A DNA stretch of 64,000 bases from Lumbricus terrestris (GCA_949752735.1 OX457050.1:38478510-38542509); one strand, 5' to 3'; shown: positions 33,408 through 43,422, numbered from the stretch's first letter. A program made the numbers and translations. The notes: generated by a model from the sequence alone, not told the origin.

Positions 33408-33856
33408 TGTAAAGGTTTCAGATTACCCCCTCCTAAACATTACCCCCCTAAAAACTGTAAATTGCATCAATCATCGCATTTATTGCACTAAAAATATCAC
33501 AAAATTCATCCCGCTTCTTGTTTTGGTCTGAAGATTTTCATCCGTCATCCCACTTCGTGGTTTGTTATCAGTATTTTCATCTGTAACTAAAATACTATTG
33601 TACGCTGAAGTTTACATGGAGAAAATGGCTTCGAGGCTATTATTTTTTTCGGATCAAAATATTGATAGCAAACCACGAAGTGGGATGACGGATGAAAATC
33701 TTCATACCAAAACAAGAAGCGGGATGATTTTTCTGATTTTTGTTAGTGCAATAAATGCGACGAATGATGCAAATCTAGTTTCCAGGGGGTAATCTGAAAC
33801 CGGTTTCAAGTTACCGGGGGGTAATGTTTAGGAGGGGGTAATTTGAAACCTTTACA
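33408..33856 (+). mobile_element. CCGG-target hairpin element, copy A
   Basis: The termini TGTAAAGGTTTCAGATTACC and its inverse enclose 449 bases, with CCGG on both sides (33404-33407, 33857-33860). The interior is an inverted pair: ATCCCGCTTCTTG and CATCCCACTTCGTGG on the left, their inverses on the right, and a loop around 33590. It is non-coding and may form a long hairpin. Confidence 0.85.
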
Positions 33857-33860
33857 CCGG

Positions 33861-34308
33861 TGTAAAGGTTTCAGATTACCCCCTCCTAAACATTACCCCC
33901 CCTGCAAACTGTAAATTGCATCAATCATCGCATTTATTGCACTAAAAATATCAAAAAATTCATCCCGCTTCTTGTTTTGGTCTGAAGATTTTCATCCGTC
34001 ATCCCACTTCGTGGTTTGTTATCAATATTTTCATCTGTAACTAAAATACTATTCGCCGCTGAAGTTTACATGGAGAAAATGGCTTCGAGGCTATTATTTT
34101 TTTCGGATCAAAATATTGATAGCAAACCACGAAGTGGGATGACTGATGAAAATCTTCAGACCAAAACAAGAAGCGGGGTGATTTTTCTGATTTTTTAGTG
34201 CAATAAGTGCGATGATTGATGCAAATCTAGTTTCCGGGGGGTAATCTGAAACCGGTTTCAAGTTACCGGGGGGTAATGTTTAGGAGGGGGTAATTTGAAA
34301 CCTTTACA
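33861..34308 (+). mobile_element. CCGG-target hairpin element, copy B
   Basis: This copy has the same termini and the same orientation as copy A, and is 448 bases. It shares CCGG 33857-33860 with A and 34309-34312 with C. The frame at 34016-34198 translates the hairpin arm and is not a gene. Confidence 0.85.
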
Positions 34309-34312
34309 CCGG

Positions 34313-34762
34313 TGTAAAGGTTTCAAATTACCCCCTCCTAGACATTACCCCCCGGTAACTTGAAACCGGCTTCAGATTACTCCCCGGAAACTAGATTTGC
34401 GTCAATCATCGGATTTATTACGCTAAAAAAAATCAGAAAAATCATCCCGCTTCTTGTTTTAGTCTGAAGATTTTCATCCGTCATCCCACTTCGTGGTTTG
34501 CTATCAATATTTTGGTCCGAAAAAAAATAATAGCCTCGAAGCCATTTTCTCCATGTAAACTTCAGCGGCGATTAGTATTTTAGTTACAGATGAAAATATT
34601 GATAACAAACCACGAAGTGGGATGACGGATGAAAATCTTCAGACCAAAACAAGAAGCGGGATGAATTTTGTGATATTTTTAGTGCAATAAATGCGATGAT
34701 TGATGCAGTTTACAGTTTGCAGGGGGGTAATGTTTAGGAGGGGGTAATCTGAAACCTTTACA
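34313..34762 (-). mobile_element. CCGG-target hairpin element, copy C (inverted)
   Basis: This copy is 450 bases. Its left half matches the right half of copies A and B, so it is in the opposite orientation. CCGG at 34309-34312 and 34763-34766. Removing all three copies and their extra CCGGs restores LINE A at GCCGGC, so they stacked one by one on the same target. Confidence 0.85.
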
Positions 34763-35115
34763 CCGGCAAGGTCGATATTAGAAAGTGGAGGAAAAGAGCG
34801 CAGGCGCTGACGTGACCCAAACAAAATTGCCTCAGACTTGTCAGGGTTTATGGCCAAACCATTGAAACAAAACCAGGAATACATAGATGAAAGGCAATCT
34901 TCAAGTTTAAGTTTGGCAGACTGATCAGTGTGTGATAAAGAAATATGGAGCAGGGTATCATCCGCATACTGTTGTAATTGGATTCCAAAGTGATTAGCAA
35001 TGCGACTGATTGGGGAACATAACATAACATAACATAACATAACATAACATGGGTTTTAAGTGGTTCAGAAGACACTGGGTCTGTGTTAGAACCACTGCAA
35101 ATTAACCTGGAACAT

Positions 35116-36559
35116 CTAGTAGCCCAATTTTCCTAGCTTCCTTTTAAATGCTGAGACCGTGTCCACCGACACAGTGCTGTCATCCAAGCCGTTCCACATG
35201 TCTACAACTCTAGCACTAAAGAATTTCTGTCCCAATGTTCCTCTCGGCTTCTTAAACAATTTGTACCTATGACCCCGAGTTGCTTTGTTTGGTGCTAATT
35301 CAAAGAATTTCTCCCAACCTAGTGCTTCCTTTCCAGTAATGATCTTGTATGCTTGAATTAGGTCTCCCCTGCTTCTCCGTCTCTCCAGTGTTGTTAGCCC
35401 GCACCTCTCCAACCTCTCTTCATAGCTCAAATCTTTGTAGCCCCAAATCATCTTCGTAGCTCTTCTTTGCACTTTCTCCAATTTTTCAATGTCCTGTATC
35501 AGGTATGGGTTCCATGCCTGAATGCAGTATTCCAACTGTGGCCTAACCAGTGATTTATACAACCTCAGTAACGTGTCCTTGTCTCTAGTAACTATTGTCC
35601 TTTTTATCATGCCTAATGTTGAATTTGCCTTTTTTGATGCTTCCGCACATTGCCTTGAAGGTTTTGCACTCTTGTGCATAATCACTCCTAAGTCCCTTTC
35701 TTCCTCGCTAACCCTCAGTACCTTACCTCCCATTTCATATGCAAACTCCTGGTTTCTTTTCCCCATGTGCATCACTGAACACTTTTCCAAATTAAAGAGC
35801 ATTTGCCAGTCCTGCGACCATCTAAACATTCTTCGTAGATCTTCCTGTAGTATCTCTGCTTCTTCTTCGTTACCCACTGCTCTACATAGTTTTGTGTCAT
35901 CCGCAAACTTAGAAATTTTCGATAGAACCCCATCATCTATGTCATTGATGAAAAGTACAAACAACAGTGGCCCCAACACTGATCCTTGTGGCACTCCACT
36001 TAGCACTGCTGCCCACCTAGAATGTTTATTGCCTATTCCCACCTTTTGTCTTCTATCTGAAAGCCAGTTTTGAATCCACTTGAGTACCTGCCCACTAATC
36101 CCACATGCTTGCAGCTTTTTAATTAGTCTTTTATGGGGTACTTTATCAAATGCCTTTGCAAAGTCTAGGTAAATCACATCCACTGGTTTTCCCTCATCTA
36201 TCTTCTCAAAGACCTCCTCAAAGAATTCCAACAGATTTGTCAAACACGAGCGTCCCTTAGTAAACCCATGCTGACTACCTTTTATAATATCATGTTCCTC
36301 CATGTGCTTAACTATGTTATCTTTAACAATTCTCTCCATGACCTTACACGCCACACTGGTTAGACTGACTGGTCTGTAGTTACTTGGTTCACTTCTGTTT
36401 CCCTTTTTAAACAATGGCACTATAAGGGCGTCCCTCCATTCTTGTGGGACCTCGCCGCTCTGTATCGATTTATTGAAGATCTGTGCCAGTGTCTCTCCAA
36501 TTTCTTCCCTCACTTCATGTAAAAATTTAGGATGTAATTCGTCGTTTCCAGGACTCTTG
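35116..36559 (-). CDS. LINE B reverse transcriptase, main part
   Basis: This is about 480 residues of a CR1-type non-LTR retrotransposon polymerase, which copies element RNA into DNA at a nicked chromosomal target. Visible motifs, numbered from the frame start at 36579: DKSPGNDELHPKFL near residue 7, NYRPVSLTS at 67, YLDFAKAFD at 137, GVPQGSVLGPLLF at 195, the catalytic FADD at 225-228 and a LINE C-terminal region to KRKLGKLGY. The frame is uninterrupted. The first six residues of the frame belong to the inserted transposon, not to the LINE. The core looks intact, but the copy is cut by the insertion and lacks its endonuclease. Confidence 0.85.
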
Positions 36560-36563
36560 TCTC

Positions 36564-38245
36564 GTGGGGTGAGAATCATAAGGTCGTATCGTGTAGATTT
36601 TGAAAAAATGCTTTTTTTAGTTTCTATTGATTAAGCAAGGAAAGGGCCACAATCTAGTGCAACAAAGACGTATGTATATGCAGTAATGATCGAGATACAG
36701 CTTGAGCAACAAGGTCGTATTGACGTTTATATTGTTTGGGTGAGAATCATAAGGTCGTATGTGAGAAGTTGCGGATCACAAGGTCGTAACTAACTGGAAG
36801 CTATCACTTTTCATAATAACGGTAAACAAAGAAAATGGCTATGAAAGACGTTGATTGTGCTAAATGTAAACACATGTGTTCAGACAAAATGGCTTTATCT
36901 ATACGAAAAACAATATTTGAGAACTATTGGCAAATTGCTGACAAAACCAGGCAGATGGACTTTATTCGATTTCACGTTGTGGTTGTACCAAAACAAACAC
37001 ACAAACGTAAACTAAGCCGTCGCAAGAACACATTCCTGTATTACTTCACGAATGGTGATCAGCGAATACAGGTGTGTAAGAAAATGTTTCTCAAGACACT
37101 TGATATAGGTGAGAAAACTGTTCAAATAGCCAAGGAAAAAGAAGAAGAAACTGGTTTTGCTGTTAGTGATCAGAGAGGAAGACATCAACCTGGATCAAAG
37201 AAGACGGAAGATGTCAGAGAGAAGATTCGGGAACATATTTGTAGCTTCCCTGCTTTAGAATCACACTATGGTCGTGCTAGCTCACAGAAAAAATATCTCG
37301 ATTCAAATCTTTCTGTAAAGAAAATGCACGAACTGTACACTGAGAAATGTTCGTTGGAAAACGTTAAACCAGAAAATCTTAAATTTTATCGAGATATTTT
37401 TAATACAGATTTCAATATATCTTTCCACAAGTCAAAAAAGGATGCCTGTAACTTTTGTTCTGCATTTCAAAATATGACAAAACGTGAGAGAGCAGACAAA
37501 GAAGTGGAACACCTTGCTCATCATGCAAGAAAAGAAAGAGTCAGGGAACAGAAGGAAGCACACAAAAATGAGGCAAAGACAAGTGAAACAGTGCATGCTG
37601 TGACATTTGATCTTCAGCAAGTTCTCCAATCGCCTAAATTAAATGTCAGCTCACTGTTCTATAAACGGAAGCTGTCGACTTACAATCTGACTGTCTACAG
37701 CTTGAGCGATAAGAAGTGCGTAAATTATATGTGGCACGAAGCAAAGGCTGGGAGGGGAAGTTGTGAGATAGCAACATGTATTTTCAAATACTTGGGTAGT
37801 CTGTCTCAACAAATCACTAAGGTTGTCATGTACTCTGACACATGTGGTGGACAAAACCGTAACATTAACTTTGCAACCATGTGTCTTCGTGCCATACGCG
37901 AGTTGCCTATAGTTACCATTGAACATATATTCATGGAATCTGGTCACTCTCAGATGGAATGCGACTCTGTACATAATGATACGCCCTTGTGATCCTCGCA
38001 TACTAATGACCTTTTCACTTCTTTGAGTGAGGATCACAAAGTCTTTTGGGCTTTTATAAGGTCATTTTATAAAATATTATCAGATCATACATATTACATA
38101 ATTAAGTACATTACTTTGATGGTAGATGTATAAAACAAGTGCATTCAGAGTGACTGTGTGAATTGATATATGCGTTGCAATATAAAAATCCGTTTTGCCA
38201 AGAATGACTTCTCTTACGATACGACCTTATGATTCTCACCCCACG
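36564..38245 (+). mobile_element. Sola-like DNA transposon, 4-bp TSD GTCT
   Basis: The inverted ends CGTGGGGTGAGAATCATAAG lie at 36564 and 38245, and GTCT at 36560-36563 and 38246-38249. Removing the element with one GTCT restores the codons for a KTDKSPG motif of LINE B, which proves the boundaries. An AAGGTCGTA motif recurs at the ends and near 36714, 36752 and 36781, probably as transposase-binding subterminal repeats. One transposase-like frame is inside. Confidence 0.85.
36835..37992 (+). CDS. Sola-like DDE transposase, C-terminally truncated
   Basis: This 385-residue frame starts at an ATG. A Cys-containing N-terminus and a basic region lead into a GRH..GSK segment and SFPALESHYGR. The likely catalytic acid residues are Asp259 (TFDLQQVL), Asp335 (SDTCGGQN) and Glu375 (GHSQMECDSVH). 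This pattern is found in transposases of invertebrate DNA elements that make 4-bp duplications; I believe the Sola group, from memory. The frame stops right after the DSVH motif, where relatives continue, and CAC-rich non-coding sequence follows. The catalytic triad is present but the C-terminal part is lost, so activity is doubtful. It would act in the nucleus on the element ends. Confidence 0.6.
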   Translation: MAMKDVDCAKCKHMCSDKMALSIRKTIFENYWQIADKTRQMDFIRFHVVVVPKQTHKRKLSRRKNTFLYYFTNGDQRIQVCKKMFLKTLDIGEKTVQIAKEKEEETGFAVSDQRGRHQPGSKKTEDVREKIREHICSFPALESHYGRASSQKKYLDSNLSVKKMHELYTEKCSLENVKPENLKFYRDIFNTDFNISFHKSKKDACNFCSAFQNMTKRERADKEVEHLAHHARKERVREQKEAHKNEAKTSETVHAVTFDLQQVLQSPKLNVSSLFYKRKLSTYNLTVYSLSDKKCVNYMWHEAKAGRGSCEIATCIFKYLGSLSQQITKVVMYSDTCGGQNRNINFATMCLRAIRELPIVTIEHIFMESGHSQMECDSVHNDTPL

Positions 38246-38249
38246 GTCT

Positions 38250-38545
38250 GTTTTTAATCTTTTCAGTTGTTCCACCACATTTTCCCTAGTAAACATTATT
38301 TGCGTCAATCTTCCACCGCCATTGTCCAGAAATGCTCGGCTAGGCTCAGGAATGTTCCCTAAATCCTCCAAGGTAAACACTGAGCTGAAAAATTTATTCA
38401 GTACTTCAGTAGCTTCCGTGTCGTCCACAACAACTTCTCTACCGTCCTCTTCCTTTTTTATTGGCCCTACTCTGTCTTTCCTTTTCTGCTTGCTTCTAAC
38501 ATAATTGTAGAAACTCTTGCTGTCCTCTTTTACATTTCTCGACAA
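38250..38545 (-). pseudogene. LINE B reverse transcriptase, N-terminal part
   Basis: The frame encodes SRNVKEDSKSFYNYVRSK, then VVVDDTEATEVLNKFFSSVF and VVEQLKRLKTD, the segment that precedes the polymerase in CR1-like LINEs. It continues into 36559 once the Sola-like element is removed. The 5' truncation point is near 38550. Confidence 0.8.
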
Positions 38546-38764
38546 CTTCTGCTCAAAGATTTAAAGACAGTAAAGACAGTAAATAGTAAGGAAGTAAAGA
38601 CAGTAAATAGTAAGGGGCCAAGGACAGATCCCTGTGGAACTCCAGCAGTGCAAACAGTAGGCTCAGACCGAGCGGTCCCAATGCCGACCTGCTGATTGCG
38701 GTCACGATTGCCGACCTGCTGATTGCGGTTTGACAACCCCTAAAGTTATCTCTATTGTAGCACA

Positions 38765-39230
38765 CTTTTGATTTATGATAGCCTAGGTCTACATGTAATT
38801 TTCCACAAATATAATAAAAAAAAACATATGATCTTGGTTCTGTTCCCTTTCCCTGTTTAACATTCTTCTATTACCCTTACTGCAACTTACTTTAATTTAC
38901 CATTTCAGGATGGTCTCTATTTTCGTATGAGTAGTTCTTTCCTTTGAGTTTTCTCCCATATGCTCCCCATGTTGTCTATCATGGTGGGATTTTTATTTTG
39001 GCTTCATACTTCGTTCAGAGTATTTGTAGGCTAACCATGCACTTCGATATATGCCTCAGCACAAGTCGACATTTCTTTAAGAGTCATCTTTCCTCTCTTT
39101 CAAGAACATTCTCAGCTCATTTGAACATGCAAGGAAGGAATGATCTCTTATTAAAACGTCTTCCAAATTTGATTTAAAAATTCTTACTTCTGTCCAAGTA
39201 ATTGGCAAAAAAGCATAGGTGTGTTTTTGA
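38765..39230. other. No feature seen
   Basis: AT-rich sequence; a short frame at 38944-39177 has no motif. Confidence 0.5.
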
Positions 39231-39232
39231 TA

Positions 39233-39453
39233 ACCCTTATACAATTGCTTGTATGTGCACTTGTTACAGCGCCTTTTCGAGTAGAGGCGCTCCCGACTGC
39301 AGAGCGGAAACTGCATCAGAGTTTCACGCCGAAGCGCTGAACAATTGCAAGTGAAGGACTTGCCCAAGGTCCCTGCGCAGCGACTTGAGGTGGATTCGAA
39401 CCTCGAACCTTCCGGCTTCAAGGCAACGACGTCACCACTAAACCACCGCGCCC
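39233..39453 (-). mobile_element. tRNA-derived SINE
   Basis: On the minus strand the element starts GGGCGCGGTGGTTTAGTGGT (an A-box-like promoter). It carries GGTTCGAATCC at 39392-39402, which is the RNA polymerase III B box. The body continues with TTGGGCAAGTCCTTCACTTGC. The 3' part contains GAGCGCCTCT...AGGCGCT, a hairpin also present in the 3' end of the LINE at 40472-41922, which suggests that LINE's machinery moved this SINE. Confidence 0.75.
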
Positions 39454-39785
39454 TAACAATATTGTTAGGTTTCATAGTTTTGCAATTAATGTTTAACCTG
39501 CTGTGCTTGTTGCTGTTTAACGACAAGTGATCTACCTACCATGCATTTCAATGATGATTAGTGTCGCCCTCCTCCTTTATCCAGGTTTGTGATTATCACT
39601 TGCAGAGTGCAACCAGTGGCGGAGTTTATGTTGAACATGGTATACAATCACAAAATAAATAACAATTGTTAAGATTGTTATGTATTGTTAATCATTATTT
39701 ATAATCTGGTACAATATTATTACAGTTGTGTATCGAAAATCGTTTGATTTCATATCACAGGCCATAAATAGTGTGTGCTGAAAAT
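39454..39785. other. No feature seen
   Basis: AT-rich spacer without a repeat pair or convincing frame. Confidence 0.5.
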
Positions 39786-39789
39786 GCAC

Positions 39790-40471
39790 CCCAGGTTATT
39801 CAAAATAATTCTCGCTAAATAGAAGTCGAATTGATGAAATTTTTGTAATTAAATACAGCTCAGGAGTGCGATCGATGAAAATGGTCTTGCTGAAATTGAA
39901 ATGCTGGATTAACGAAATATAATTGCTATTTGAATAGAAGTTGAATATATAAAAAATAGTTGTCGCTCAGAGAGAAGCTGGATCAATAAAATGAATTTTT
40001 ACCAAAATGGAAGCTGGATTGATGAAAATGACTCATTTCAAAGTAGAAGTCGGATTCATACAAATAATTGTTTCTCTGAAAGTATAATCAGGATTGATTA
40101 AAGGAATTTTTGCCATAGTGGAAGCTGGATTGATTGAAGGAAAGCTTACCTAAATCAGGCTAAATGGAAGCTGGATTGATGAAAGGGACTCATGCAAAAA
40201 TTGAAGCCGGATTGGTGAAATAATCTTTGATCAACTAGTTCTAAGTGACTTTGATGAAAAATAATTGCTGCCGAAATAGAAGTGGGGGTAATCTATCGTT
40301 TTAGTGGAATAAATTATACCAAATTTTTGGCCTGGCACAGCATCATTATTTTTCAACAACCCAGCTTCTACTTTGGCATGAATTATTCTCATCAATCAGG
40401 CTTCCATTTAGGCAAAATTTCATTTAATCATTCCAGCTTCTATTTTAATTAAAAACTGTTTTATCAATCCC
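39790..40471. repeat. GAAGCTGGAT/ATCCAGCTTC arrays and a GGTAATCTATCG end
   Basis: Reverse units fill 39790-40280. GGTAATCTATCGTTTTAGTG at 40289 is a GGTA-family left end, followed by forward units to 40460. A possible right end near 42100-42118 is degenerate, so the element that LINE C entered cannot be closed with confidence. Confidence 0.6.
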
Positions 40472-41922
40472 ATTTTTGTATTGTATTGTATTGTATTTAA
40501 ACATTTATAAAGCGCCTCTAGTAGGGTGAACCGTTCAGAGGCGCTCCCAGTGCGCAAGGCCCCGCGAGAAGAAGCAGGTTTTGAGAAGAGACAGAGCAGA
40601 GGAGAGACTGACAGACAGAAGTGTAGAGCGAACAGAAGGAGAAAGAGCATTCCAGAGAGAAGGACCAATTGAGACAAAAGATCGAGACTGAGCCATAGCA
40701 GTTCTAGACCGAGGAACCAATAGGTCAAGTCTGTTGGATGAGCGAAGCGGACGATGGGAGGAAGCTGAGTGAGGACGGAGTAAAACATTAGTCAGATATT
40801 TTGGGGCAAGACCCCGTTGAGACTTTAGGATCAGAGTGAGGATCTTGAACTGTGCGCGAGCACATAGAGGAAGCCAATGAAGTTCATCAAACATAAAGGT
40901 AGAGATGTGAGAGTACTTGGGAAGGCGGGCAATCAATCTAGCAGCTGAGTTGAGAACTGACTGAATCGGTGAAAGACGAACTTTAGGAAGACCAATGAGA
41001 AGAGAATTGCAATAGTCGATTCGAGAACATATAAAAGCATGAACTAAGGTAGTGAAGATGGAGGAGGAGACAGAGCGACGAATGACTCTGAGACGTCTTA
41101 AATGAAAATATGACGAGCGTGTCAGATTGGAAATATGCTCGGTAAAGGTAAGAGAGCTATCAAGTACTACACCAAGATCACGCACACTTGAAGAGAATGA
41201 AAACAATGGGAATTTTTCAGAGAGAAGAATGAGATCAAGCTTATGGAGCTGCTGAGGAGTGCCTAACCAGATAAATTGAGTCTTTGAAGTATTAAGCGAA
41301 AGGCGATTAGAAGACATCCATGAGTGGAGATGATTAGTGAGAGATTCAATAAGCCCAACTAGAAGCAGCTGGGAAGAGGGGGGACCATGGACAAATGCCT
41401 GGACATCATCAGCAAAGAGATGTCCAGCAGCACTACAGATCGGAAAAAGAGAAGAGATGTCAGCCGTGTAAAGAATAAATAGGAGAGGCCCAAGAACTGA
41501 ACCTTGAGGGACACCCAGATTAACATGAACCCATTTGGTTCGAGAGTCACCAGATATAATCATTTGAGTTCTTTCAGAAAGGTACGATTGAAACCAAGAT
41601 AAGGGGAAGCCCTTAACGCCATAGGAGGTTTCAAGACGCTTGAGAAGGATATCGTGATCAACCATATCAAAGGCTGAAGAGACATCATAGAGAGCCAATA
41701 AGGTGAGCTCAGACCTATCAACGGCAGAATAGATTTCAGATAGAAGAGAAAGGAGAGCAGTCTCGGTAGAATGGTGGGCCCTAAAACCAGACTGATTTGC
41801 AGGAAGAAGACCAGATTGCTCAAGGTAAGGTAGAAACTGCAGAGAGACAAGACGTTCAAGTGTCTTAGAAAGAAAGGAGAGATTGGAGATAGGCCGATAA
41901 TTTTGGCAAAGGTTGGTGTCAA
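40472..41922 (-). mobile_element. LINE C (CR1/L2-like), 5' truncated
   Basis: This minus-strand LINE ends in an (ATACA)n tail at 40472-40493 after a 3' stem GCGCCTCT...AGAGGCGC. It is inserted in an ATCCAGCTTC array. The long frame 40535-42019 starts in flanking repeat sequence; LINE codons begin near 41920. Confidence 0.85.
40535..41920 (-). CDS. LINE C reverse transcriptase
   Basis: About 460 LINE residues are in one open frame (residues 34-494 of the longer frame). Motifs in order: CQNYRPISNLSFLSKTLER, GFRAHHSTETAL, LYDVSSAFDMVDH, GVPQGSVLGPLLFILY, the catalytic LFADD (202-205), SRIDYCNSLLIGLP, DELHWLPL and a serine-rich C-terminus. The core is complete, but the N-terminal endonuclease was lost by 5' truncation. 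The open frame suggests a young insertion. Clade placement (CR1, L2 or a relative) is by motif style only. Confidence 0.85.
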   Translation of the reverse strand, partial: DTNLCQNYRPISNLSFLSKTLERLVSLQFLPYLEQSGLLPANQSGFRAHHSTETALLSLLSEIYSAVDRSELTLLALYDVSSAFDMVDHDILLKRLETSYGVKGFPLSWFQSYLSERTQMIISGDSRTKWVHVNLGVPQGSVLGPLLFILYTADISSLFPICSAAGHLFADDVQAFVHGPPSSQLLLVGLIESLTNHLHSWMSSNRLSLNTSKTQFIWLGTPQQLHKLDLILLSEKFPLFSFSSSVRDLGVVLDSSLTFTEHISNLTRSSYFHLRRLRVIRRSVSSSIFTTLVHAFICSRIDYCNSLLIGLPKVRLSPIQSVLNSAARLIARLPKYSHISTFMFDELHWLPLCARAQFKILTLILKSQRGLAPKYLTNVLLRPHSASSHRPLRSSNRLDLLVPRSRTAMAQSRSFVSIGPSLWNALSPSVRSTLLSVSLSSALSLLKTCFFSRGLAHWERL

Positions 41923-42190
41923 GGTTATTTAAATAACAACTACTTTTCATCAATCCAGCTACAATTTCAGCAATAATGTTTTGACAAATCCCACTTCTAT
42001 TAAAAAAAATTATTTTCATTAATTCGACTTCTATTTCGCAAGAATTCTTTTCGTCAATCCAACTTGTATGCCATCAGTGCTAAATCCCATGCAATGGTGA
42101 ATAATTTATTCCGCTAAAACGGTAATAGCACACCTCATTTACATAGATTCACGACTAGGGGTCTCCAACTTTAATCAATGTTCAAATGTC
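41923..42190. repeat. ATCCAGCTTC-type units between LINE C and zinc-finger unit 3
   Basis: Four or five forward units, then a GGTA-family subterminal-like sequence (GCAATGGTGAATAATTTATT) near 42090. No gene is seen. Confidence 0.55.
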
Positions 42191-42210
42191 ATATTTATGG
42201 GAATTACAAC

Positions 42211-43422
42211 TCAGCAACGGTCAATAAATAAATCGGCAGGTGGTACAAAGCGATGGATAGAACAATGCTGTAGAAATTCCTTCTCAATTTCAAACATTTC
42301 ACCGCATATACCACATCCAAACGATTTCTCCACCACCGGTGTTGCATCCTCTGTTGATTTGGTTTTGTTAATGAAAACACATTCACTGACACGACTTCTT
42401 GGAAGAGTTCTTGCTATTTCACAGCAGTCATGAAGCTTTTTTCTTGGCATACGTTCAAAACTTTTATCAGCAGCATCAGCAATGTCTAATCTAAATGATG
42501 GACCATATGGATTAGCAATTGATTCCTTTTGCAATTTGTCAGCCGTGGACATTATTCCTTTATGGAGTTCAAGCTGCTTAGTTGAAGAACTGTCCTCATA
42601 ATAAGGTTTACTGCAAGTTTGTTGCATCTCATTTGTATGGATTCTTCTGTGTTGCTTTAGATTTGAAAGTGATTTCTGACAAAACCGAAACATGTATGGA
42701 TTGTGACATACGTGACAATTGCAAGCTTTTTCGTCAGGATGTGTTCTTGTGTGTCTTATCAGATTACCACCTTGAGTGAAAGATTTCTGGCATAGCTGAC
42801 ATTTGTATGGTTTCTCACCATTATGGGTTCTCATATGTCTTTTCAGATCTCCACCTCGTTTAAATGATGTCTGACATAATTCACATTTGTATGGTTTATC
42901 CTCAGTATGGGTTCGCATGTGTACTTTTAGCTCATCACCATGAGCAAATGATTTCTGACAAAACTCAGATTTGTATATTTTCACTCCACTATGAGTTGTC
43001 CTGTGTCTTATCAGATTACCACCTTGAGTGAATGATTTCTCACATAGCTGACATTTGTACGGTTTCTCACCATTATGGGTTCTTGTGTGTCTTTTCAGAT
43101 CTCCACCTCGTTTAAATGATGTCTGACATAATTCACATTTGTATTGTTTCTCACCATTATGGGTTCTCATGTGTCTTTTCAGATGTCCACCTTTGGCAAA
43201 TGATTTCTGACAAAACTCACATTTGTATACTTTCACTCCAATATGAGTTGTCATATGTCTTATCAGATTACCACATTGAGTAAATAATTTCTGACATAAA
43301 TGACATTTGTATGGTTTCTCACCATTATGGGTTCTCATATGTCTTTTCAGATCACCACCTCGAGTAAATGATGTCTGACATAATTCACATTTGTATGGAT
43401 TATCCTCAGTATGGGTTCGCAT
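42211..43422 (-). CDS. C2H2 zinc-finger protein, unit 3, 3' part
   Basis: This 403-residue frame is a probable nuclear DNA-binding protein. It holds about nine fingers with NGEKPYKC, SGVKIYKS and TEDKPYKC-type linkers. The sixth finger has lost its first cysteine (YKSEFC) and the ninth carries an insertion. A spacer and the shared atypical finger (FGCGICGEMF...HCSIH) follow. The ATG at 43422 lies within a finger (MRTHTEDN) just beside a LINE insertion. The true gene continues upstream at 44849-45038, so this start exists only because of the break. Finger sequences alternate in a two-finger pattern (TSFKRGGDLKRH, SFTQGGNLIRH), pointing to expansion by two-finger duplication. Confidence 0.8.
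   Translation of the reverse strand: MRTHTEDNPYKCELCQTSFTRGGDLKRHMRTHNGEKPYKCHLCQKLFTQCGNLIRHMTTHIGVKVYKCEFCQKSFAKGGHLKRHMRTHNGEKQYKCELCQTSFKRGGDLKRHTRTHNGEKPYKCQLCEKSFTQGGNLIRHRTTHSGVKIYKSEFCQKSFAHGDELKVHMRTHTEDKPYKCELCQTSFKRGGDLKRHMRTHNGEKPYKCQLCQKSFTQGGNLIRHTRTHPDEKACNCHVCHNPYMFRFCQKSLSNLKQHRRIHTNEMQQTCSKPYYEDSSSTKQLELHKGIMSTADKLQKESIANPYGPSFRLDIADAADKSFERMPRKKLHDCCEIARTLPRSRVSECVFINKTKSTEDATPVVEKSFGCGICGEMFEIEKEFLQHCSIHRFVPPADLFIDRC

Larger units (their letters stand above)
35014..38555 (-). mobile_element. LINE B (CR1-like), inserted in LINE A and split by a Sola-like transposon
   Basis: This is a 5' truncated minus-strand LINE. Its coding sequence begins near 38545, is broken by the transposon at 36564-38245 and resumes at 36559. 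The 3' end is a (TATGT)n-type run at about 35014-35051 after a very short 3' untranslated region. Coding content is given in the two entries below. Confidence 0.8.
32685..38760 (-). mobile_element. LINE A (CR1/L2-like), interrupted twice
   Basis: Minus-strand pieces lie at 38556-38760, 34767-35013 and 32685-33403. Their translations run on from each other: GVPQGSVLGPLLFTVF, then QLQQYADDTLLHISL (reverse-transcriptase core), then KTLAVAVDNKLTF, SRLDYANAVFVGLS and NRLQHIQNSLARVV. Three CCGG-type elements split it at 33404-34766 and LINE B splits it at about 35014-38555. It is 5' truncated, and a tandem duplication of ACTGTCTTTACT sequence lies at the LINE B junction. It is dead. Confidence 0.75.

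Noticed and set aside
33562..34198. Frames with LLFFSDQNIDSKPRSGM peptides
   Set aside because: They recur in all CCGG hairpin copies and follow the hairpin arm; no family resemblance.
35522..36073. 183-codon plus-strand frame
   Set aside because: It is antisense to the LINE B reverse transcriptase, whose motifs are clear.
39345..39530. Small plus-strand frame or a functional tRNA gene at the B box
   Set aside because: The A and B boxes belong to a SINE body; a tRNA cloverleaf cannot be drawn and the frame is a shadow.
40289..42118. A GGTA-type element enclosing LINE C
   Set aside because: The left end is good, but the right end near 42100 deviates and no matching TSD could be read.
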